Shown piece by piece: positions 59,400-64,000 of a DNA stretch of 64,000 nucleotides. How positions within the stretch are numbered: the first letter of the stretch is position 1; each line of letters opens with the position of its first letter. This stretch comes from Deltaproteobacteria bacterium HGW-Deltaproteobacteria-2 (GTDB lineage Bacteria; Desulfobacterota; Syntrophia; Syntrophales; Smithellaceae). Position numbers and translations under genes: made by a program. Below the pieces are notes generated by a model. The model was not told the origin of the DNA. It saw only the letters and a program-made list of their open reading frames with translations, and did not search any database. The stretch is from the NCBI GenBank assembly GCA_002840505.1, contig PHBC01000003.1, positions 1-64,000 of the forward strand. Direction: 5' to 3'.

Positions 59400-60953
59400 C
59401 TATGCTGGAGAAGTATTTTCCTGCGGGGCTATCGGAAGATTAAGAATAACTGAAGTACCCTGTCCCGATGTACTTTTTATTTCCATTGTGCCGCCATGGA
59501 CTTTGATTATGTCACGGACGATAGCCAACCCCAATCCGCGCATGCCTTCATCCTGTCTTGTACTGAAAAACGGTTCGCATACCTTCTCCACCATATCAGG
59601 TGTCATTCCCACGCCCGTATCGGTAATGATTATCGACTCAAAATTTTTAGGGAAAAGATTTTTAACCGCTATGCTTATTGTTCCACCTTGCGGCATTGCT
59701 TCAAAAGCATTTTGTATTATATTCATAAATGCGGTTTGAATACGATAACGATCCACGTATAAAGGTTTAACCTCCTCGTCAATATTCACTGTTATTTTTA
59801 CTTTGCTTCTTTGCATAAAAGGTTCGACAAGAGGCAATGTCTCATTTAAAATTTGTTGAACAGTCAAGACTTCAAAATGTGGTTCCGGAAGGCGCGTGGC
59901 TCTGCGCACATTTTGAATTACATTGTCCAATCGTTGAGTTTGTTGCACAATCAAATTAAGTTTATGTGCTACATCTGGCGGCCAGCCCCCTCTTTCCAAA
60001 AGAAGTTTGGATAACCCTCCGATGGAATGAAGCGGCGTGCCTAAATCATGAGCCAGGTTAGCCGTCAACTGACCCAGGGCAGTTAATTGTTTCAAATCAG
60101 TAACCTGTTTTTGCAGTTGAACAACATTGAGCGTCTCTTCGCGAACACGGTCTTCCAGATGTCTGTTGAGTTCCAGATTTCTGTTCATTACATCCTGAAT
60201 TTCATCAGCCATAATGTTGAAGTGCTTGGATATCTGTCCCCATTCATCACTGTGAACAACGGGAATCCTGTTTATATATTGTCCTTTCTGAAATTCATCA
60301 ATCGTTTGAATAATCACTTTAAGAGGTTTGTCGATTATCCAGCGATAACTCAATCCCAAAACAAGAAGAATGAAAATTAATAATCCGATGCTGCTGAAAA
60401 TCAGCAATTGCCGGGCGCTATTCATGATTTCGGCATTCGCGCGTGAAAAACCGATAACTCCCACAACCAGACGTGAACTTTTTGTTTCCCCTGAAACAGG
60501 ATAAAGCAGGCCCAGCGCGGGACCATTCTCCGTCTCTATTTTAACGTAACGCAGTTTGTTTTCATATCCTGTGGACGCAACCATATTATCAGGCCATTCA
60601 TATTGGACACGGCTTGCGCCGGCCACGTAATCTACCTCTTTATGACTGGTATCAAAAATATCAATTCTTGCCAGACGTATATCCGTCTGCACATGATCTT
60701 TAAGCGCTGAATCAAGAGCTCGGAGACCACGTTTTGTCGGGAAATACTGATAGAAAGCGCTGACTGTTTCAGCAACATTCTCCAGTCTCTTTACTTGCTG
60801 GTCAACCAATATTCCATCCATAACCGTAAGTTGAATAATGCCCCAAATGGCCATGGTGAAGGCAAGACCAATGATAATAAGAAGCATCAATCTTAGCCGG
60901 ACAGTAAGCCTGTCATGAAAATCAATAATATTTTGCAGGATTTTCTTAAACAT
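59400..60953 (-). CDS. Membrane sensor histidine kinase
   Basis: A 517-residue kinase: membrane helix (about 18-42), periplasmic sensor segment of about 140 residues, second membrane helix (about 185-207), HAMP domain (about 208-260), coiled coil, then a HisKA region with the phospho-acceptor in LTANLAHDLGTPLHSIGGL (about residue 300) and an HATPase domain with NIIQNAFEAMP (N box), DTGVGM and GLGLAI. Convergent to the NtrC-type regulator with a 44-bp gap, hence probably its cognate sensor. The signal is not evident from the sensor segment. Confidence 0.9.
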   Translation of the reverse strand: MFKKILQNIIDFHDRLTVRLRLMLLIIIGLAFTMAIWGIIQLTVMDGILVDQQVKRLENVAETVSAFYQYFPTKRGLRALDSALKDHVQTDIRLARIDIFDTSHKEVDYVAGASRVQYEWPDNMVASTGYENKLRYVKIETENGPALGLLYPVSGETKSSRLVVGVIGFSRANAEIMNSARQLLIFSSIGLLIFILLVLGLSYRWIIDKPLKVIIQTIDEFQKGQYINRIPVVHSDEWGQISKHFNIMADEIQDVMNRNLELNRHLEDRVREETLNVVQLQKQVTDLKQLTALGQLTANLAHDLGTPLHSIGGLSKLLLERGGWPPDVAHKLNLIVQQTQRLDNVIQNVRRATRLPEPHFEVLTVQQILNETLPLVEPFMQRSKVKITVNIDEEVKPLYVDRYRIQTAFMNIIQNAFEAMPQGGTISIAVKNLFPKNFESIIITDTGVGMTPDMVEKVCEPFFSTRQDEGMRGLGLAIVRDIIKVHGGTMEIKSTSGQGTSVILNLPIAPQENTSPA

Positions 60954-61043
60954 AGACTATTTTTATATCAAAAATATAAATATTTAACTAGCAGTAAACC
61001 ACAGTATTCAATCTCCTATGCGGGATAATTTTTAATTCATATA

Positions 61044-61290
61044 TATCGGGATTGAATAATTCGATGTACACATTGCATTACGCTACGCTTATGAAACTTG
61101 GAACTCATTATCCCACGTCGCTTCGCTTCGGGGATAATTCGCCTTACGCTTTAATGAGCCTTAATTTTTACCCTAAAGGGCACTGCGCCGAAACGCAGTT
61201 ATCGGAAAATTTTAAGAGCGCATTATCCCGCCACCTTCAGGTGGCAGGGACAAACTTCATCCCGACTCGTCGGGATTCGTTTTCAGCTTG
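61044..61290. repeat. Dispersed intergenic repeat (ATTATCCC family), member 3
   Basis: Contains CATTATCCCACGTCGCTTCGC, GGGATAATTCGCCTTACGC, GCACTGCGCCGAAACGCAG, GCATTATCCCGCC and CCCGACTCGTCGGGA, in inverse orientation to the elements at 11702-11900 and 29700-29880. A plus-strand open frame across it has no protein character. Confidence 0.5.
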
Positions 61291-61300
61291 GCTCACTAAA

Positions 61301-61333
61301 AAAGAAGGGACAGGCAAAACCTGTCCCTTCTTT
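61301..61333 (-). terminator. Rho-independent terminator of the Ala/Lys-rich protein gene
   Basis: A perfect 14-bp stem, AAAGAAGGGACAGG (61301-61314) and CCTGTCCCTTCTTT (61320-61333), with loop CAAAA. On the minus strand it is followed by a run of T and lies 28 bp after the stop of the gene at 61361. Confidence 0.85.
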
Positions 61334-61360
61334 GAAAGTACATAAATTTTTTCTACTAAC

Positions 61361-61651
61361 TTATTTTGCAGCGGGAGCTGCTTCTTCAACTTTCTCTTCA
61401 GCTTTCTTTGCGGCTTTCTTTACTTTCTTTTTGGCTTTCTTTGCGGCTTTGGCTTTCTTTGCATCAGCCTTTACAGCGGCCTCATCCTTTACTTCAGCAG
61501 CCTTTACAGCGGCCTCATCCTTTACTTCAGCAGCCTTTACAGCGGCGGTAGCCTTTACATCAGCAGCTTTTACAGCAGCCTTGTCAGCGGCCATAACGGT
61601 CATGGAAAATGCGAAAACCAATGCAACAACAAACAATACTAAACGCTTCAT
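61361..61651 (-). CDS. Small secreted Ala/Lys-rich repeat protein
   Basis: A signal peptide (MKRLVLFVVALVFAFSMTVMA) is followed by 75 residues made of Ala, Lys, Glu and Val only, with the unit KAAEVKDEAAV repeated twice in a row and a Lys-rich tail (AKKAKKKVKKAAKKAEEKV). The mature protein should form one long, highly charged helix, like some periplasmic or nucleic-acid/polymer-binding proteins. AAGGAGG precedes the ATG and a strong terminator follows, so it is a genuine single-gene unit, probably highly expressed. Family unknown to me. Confidence 0.7.
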   Translation of the reverse strand: MKRLVLFVVALVFAFSMTVMAADKAAVKAADVKATAAVKAAEVKDEAAVKAAEVKDEAAVKADAKKAKAAKKAKKKVKKAAKKAEEKVEEAAPAAK

Positions 61652-61757
61652 CTTTTAAATCCTCCTTAAATTACATTTAATTTTAATATTCCCCTTTTAA
61701 TTAAGGGACTCCTACCAACAACTACTTTTCCTTGAAACAGGTTTTGTTTCAAGTGTT

Positions 61758-62099
61758 TTAATATCTTTTTTTCTTAAAAGTTACTTTTGATACTCTCGAT
61801 GCTGTCAGCTTGCCGTCTTTTTCCGTATATTCTATTTTCACCGCATCATTTATGACGATACCTGTAGATGGTTTTTCTAAAGCAAACTCCATTGCTTCTA
61901 CATCACCTTTTAAGGTACGTTCAATCTTAATAGATTCATTGGAAATTTCGACGACTTTTCCCGTCGCATGCATTTTTGCGGCCTTAACAACACTTGTTTT
62001 AACAGGCCCTGCATTAGCAGTGGAAACTGGTATATCACCGGCAAAAGCAAACGTTGACAAAACAAGAACTAAGCCAAACATGTATAAAGCTTTTTTCAC
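61758..62099 (-). CDS. Small secreted protein of unknown function
   Basis: A 113-residue protein with a signal peptide (VKKALYMFGLVLVLSTFAFA) and a small beta-rich domain (ATGKVVEISNESIKIERTLKGDVEAMEFAL, VINDAVKIEYTEKDGKLTASRVSKV) that looks like a single OB- or SH3-like barrel of the DUF5666 style. It starts at a GTG at 62099, eight bases after GGAGG. It lies 106 bp upstream of the Ala/Lys-rich gene on the same strand. A short inverted repeat (61731-61738 and 61746-61753) lies just beyond its stop but lacks a T run. Confidence 0.65.
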   Translation of the reverse strand: MKKALYMFGLVLVLSTFAFAGDIPVSTANAGPVKTSVVKAAKMHATGKVVEISNESIKIERTLKGDVEAMEFALEKPSTGIVINDAVKIEYTEKDGKLTASRVSKVTFKKKRY

Positions 62100-62241
62100 G
62101 ATGAACTACCTCCGTAGTATTCCGGCTGCATATAACAGCAACTAGTATGCCAGCGGACGATACTAATTAATAATTTATAAGTATTTGTAATAATTAACAA
62201 TTATTTTCTATCTGCAAAATCAACCTACTTTTTTATTCGGC

Positions 62242-62285
62242 ATTTGATGAATAATTCCCCCACATTGGGGAATTATTCATCAAAT
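62242..62285. promoter_or_regulatory. Perfect 19-bp inverted repeat in divergent promoter region
   Basis: Arms 62242-62260 (ATTTGATGAATAATTCCCC) and 62267-62285 are exact reverse complements with a 6-nt loop CACATT. It stands between the divergent genes starting at 62099 and 62407. It could be an operator, a leader hairpin or a mobile miniature repeat. Confidence 0.6.
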
Positions 62286-62406
62286 ATATTTCATACCTTT
62301 GTGGCAAATCAAAGAAATTTCTCGATTTTTTCATGAAAAACATTATGTGGGATTGACCGACCACATCCTTTCATGTTACGCCCACAAAAAGCGTGGGAAT
62401 GCATAC

Positions 62407-63783
62407 ATGACCGAAGAAAAAATGGATTGGGACATTATTGTTGTTGGCGGCGGAGCCGCCGGTCTTATGGCCGCAGGCAAAGCGGCAGATTGCGGCGCTA
62501 AAGTTTTATTAATCGAAAAAACAGACAGTTGCGGCAAAAAAATTCTGGTCAGTGGCAAAACGCGCTGCAACTTAACCAATTCTGCTGATTTAAAAAATTT
62601 TATTTCCATGTACGGCAACAATGGTCGTTTTCTTTTCAGCGCTTTCCATAATTTTTTTCGTCCGGAGTTGCTTGATTTTCTGAATGGCCACGGCCTGGCC
62701 ACCAAGGTGGAACGAGGCGGAAGAATATTTCCTGTTTCCGATGATGCTCATGATGTCGTGCGCGTTTTTAAAAAATACCTAACCAAAAATAATGTTCAGA
62801 TAAAACTTAACACTAAAGTCAACGGCATCATTATAAAAGACAATGCCGTTAGCGGTGTTAAGACAGAACACGGAAACTATCATTGCAAAGCAGCGATTCT
62901 GGCGACAGGCGGCGCCACATGGCCATCTACCGGTTCTACCGGTGACGGTTATAAAATAAGCACCGCTCTTGGACACACCTTAGTTAAACTTAAACCAGCA
63001 TTGGTACCCTTGATTGTCCGCGAGCAGAAACTTGCTCAATCCATGCAGGGAGTGAGCTTACGCAATGTCCGCGCCACGGCTTTTCAGGGAGAAGCAGCAG
63101 CAATTGATTCCACGCTGACACCTGACTGTGTCTATGGACGCGGAGAAAAGAAATCACCGCGAACTCCAGTAATCGAAAGTCGCTTCGGCGAAATGCTCTT
63201 CACTCATTTCGGATTAGGCGGCCCCATCATTTTGCTGATAAGTCTGGCTGTCGTTGAAGCTTTGGAAAAAGGCCCTGTGTCTTTATTGATTGATCTAAAG
63301 CCGGCATTGACCCGCGAACAGCTTCATAAGCGCCTGCAGAGGGACATGGATAAGTCCAGTAAAAGAAAAATCAGCGGCATTATGAAGGAATATCTGCCCG
63401 CAAAGATGATTGAACCTTTTATTGAATTAACCGGCATTGATAAAGAAAAACTGGCTCATCAAATAACCGCCGCTGAAAGAGGAAAAATTGTAGAGCTGTT
63501 TAAAGCTCTTCGTTTTAATATCAAAGCTCCTTTGTCACTCGAAAAAGCCATAGTTACCGCTGGCGGTGTTTCGCTTGACGAAATAGATCAGCGCACAATG
63601 GCTTCCAAACTAGTCAACGGATTATACTTCTGCGGAGAGGTCATGGATATAGACGCCGATACCGGCGGTTATAATCTGCAGGCCGCTTTCTCCACCGGTT
63701 ATTTAGCAGGCAAAAAAGCCGCTGAATATGTAAGTCCATTTTCAAACCAAAGACTCTATCGAAGGGGCAGAGATGATGCTTAG
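62407..63783 (+). CDS. BaiN/HI0933-family FAD-dependent oxidoreductase
   Basis: The protein of about 458 residues opens MTEEKMDWDIIVVGGGAAGLMAAGKAADCGAKVLLIEK, a FAD-binding GxGxxG-type fold, followed by KKILVSGKTRCNLTN and, at the end, GLYFCGEVMDIDADTGGYNLQAAFSTGYLAG, all hallmarks of the HI0933/YhiN/BaiN flavoproteins. BaiN acts on bile-acid intermediates; most members have no assigned substrate. An open frame extends upstream to 62299, but the conserved part begins near the ATG at 62407. Monocistronic as far as seen. Confidence 0.87.
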   Translation: MTEEKMDWDIIVVGGGAAGLMAAGKAADCGAKVLLIEKTDSCGKKILVSGKTRCNLTNSADLKNFISMYGNNGRFLFSAFHNFFRPELLDFLNGHGLATKVERGGRIFPVSDDAHDVVRVFKKYLTKNNVQIKLNTKVNGIIIKDNAVSGVKTEHGNYHCKAAILATGGATWPSTGSTGDGYKISTALGHTLVKLKPALVPLIVREQKLAQSMQGVSLRNVRATAFQGEAAAIDSTLTPDCVYGRGEKKSPRTPVIESRFGEMLFTHFGLGGPIILLISLAVVEALEKGPVSLLIDLKPALTREQLHKRLQRDMDKSSKRKISGIMKEYLPAKMIEPFIELTGIDKEKLAHQITAAERGKIVELFKALRFNIKAPLSLEKAIVTAGGVSLDEIDQRTMASKLVNGLYFCGEVMDIDADTGGYNLQAAFSTGYLAGKKAAEYVSPFSNQRLYRRGRDDA

Positions 63784-63802
63784 CTACCGAATATTTGCCT
63801 GA

Positions 63803-64000
63803 TTATTCATAGTGTGTCCACATGCGGATAACTTTCACTGTTTTGATATCATCAAGTATTTGGTAAACTAAGCGATGCTGAATATTGATTCGCCTCGAAT
63901 AAGCGCCGCTAAGATCACCAACGAGCTTCTCATATGATGGTGGATTTTGATATGGATCTTTACGCAGAATATTTAATATGCGGCTGGCCTGTGGTTTGAG
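63803..64000 (-). CDS. YoeB/Txe-family toxin, C-terminal part (5' end outside window)
   Basis: The minus strand from the window edge encodes 65 residues ending in a TAA at 63803: LKPQASRILNILRKDPYQNP, then PSYEKLVGDLSGAYSRRINI, QHRLVYQI and VKVIRMWTHYE. The SGAYSRRIN...HRLVY core and the closing HY are the signatures of YoeB/Txe ribosome-dependent mRNA endonucleases, the His-Tyr being catalytic. The antitoxin gene should lie just outside the window. This would be the second toxin-antitoxin system of the window. Confidence 0.85.
   Translation of the reverse strand, partial: LKPQASRILNILRKDPYQNPPSYEKLVGDLSGAYSRRINIQHRLVYQILDDIKTVKVIRMWTHYE

Noticed and set aside
61052-61345. Plus-strand 97-codon frame upstream of the Ala/Lys-rich gene
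   Set aside because: It lies in the dispersed ATTATCCC repeat and runs through a terminator hairpin.

Overview
The window reads as chromosomal DNA of an anaerobic, lipid- and acid-metabolising Gram-negative bacterium, most like the Syntrophus/Smithella branch of the former Deltaproteobacteria (Desulfobacterota). This is an inference from gene content: many acyl-CoA ligases and acyl-CoA dehydrogenases, a PrpE/ACSS3-type AMP-forming ligase beside an ADP-forming acyl-CoA synthetase, a glycyl radical enzyme, a sulfide-type Thi4, two QueG-like Fe-S proteins, outer-envelope proteins (YdbH/YdbL) and abundant intergenic palindromes. There are no rRNA or tRNA genes, no CRISPR array and no transposase.

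Layout. 1-1219: end of an unknown gene and a short-chain dehydrogenase. 1505-9797 (minus): ten-gene, FAS-II-like operon (fabD, biotin-independent-looking carboxyltransferase, acyl-CoA dehydrogenase, ketoreductase, dehydratase, ketosynthase, ACP, lysophospholipid acyltransferase, phosphopantetheinyl transferase, PilZ) that looks like a dedicated lipid assembly line. 10334-14266: 3-hydroxyacyl-CoA dehydrogenase and a PrpE/ACSS3-type acyl-CoA synthetase preceded by a structured leader. 14502-21944: FadR-type regulator, then a cassette of a TRAP-type binding protein with an unusual repeat module (and two decayed tandem copies of its 5' end), SCP2-like proteins, a secreted START-domain protein and a fatty acyl-CoA ligase. 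22241-25472: YdbL/YdbH envelope pair. 25968-29074: TPP riboswitch, thi4 and thiE lodged between a truncated and an intact copy of an M48 peptidase gene. 29130-31136: RelE-type toxin-antitoxin, small membrane protein, Fe-S protein. 31673-36359: acyl-CoA ligase, MerR regulator, ADP-forming acyl-CoA synthetase. 36437-40790: diguanylate cyclase, PAS-LuxR regulator, patatin-like protein with altered catalytic residues. 40864-47166: glycyl radical enzyme locus with QueG-like protein, membrane protein, FadR-type regulator with a clear double operator, and an OFA-type transporter. 47227-51469: CAP-domain protein, secreted ankyrin-repeat protein, second START protein. 51495-60953: TetR regulator with a visible operator, paired acyl-CoA dehydrogenases, B12-radical SAM protein, paired MaoC hydratases, NtrC-type regulator and histidine kinase. 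61361-64000: small secreted proteins, BaiN/HI0933-type flavoprotein and the end of a YoeB-type toxin gene.

Working together: the ligases would activate imported acids, the dehydrogenases, hydratases and 3-hydroxyacyl-CoA dehydrogenase carry out beta-oxidation-type steps, and the TRAP/START/SCP2 proteins plausibly handle hydrophobic substrates. The paired dehydrogenases and paired MaoC proteins recall the heteromeric enzymes used for bulky (steroid-like) acyl-CoAs. The strongest candidates for undescribed biology are the repeat-bearing TRAP/lipid-binding cassette, the glycyl radical enzyme locus without a nearby activase, and the FAS-like operon that contains an acyl-CoA dehydrogenase but no recognisable enoyl reductase.
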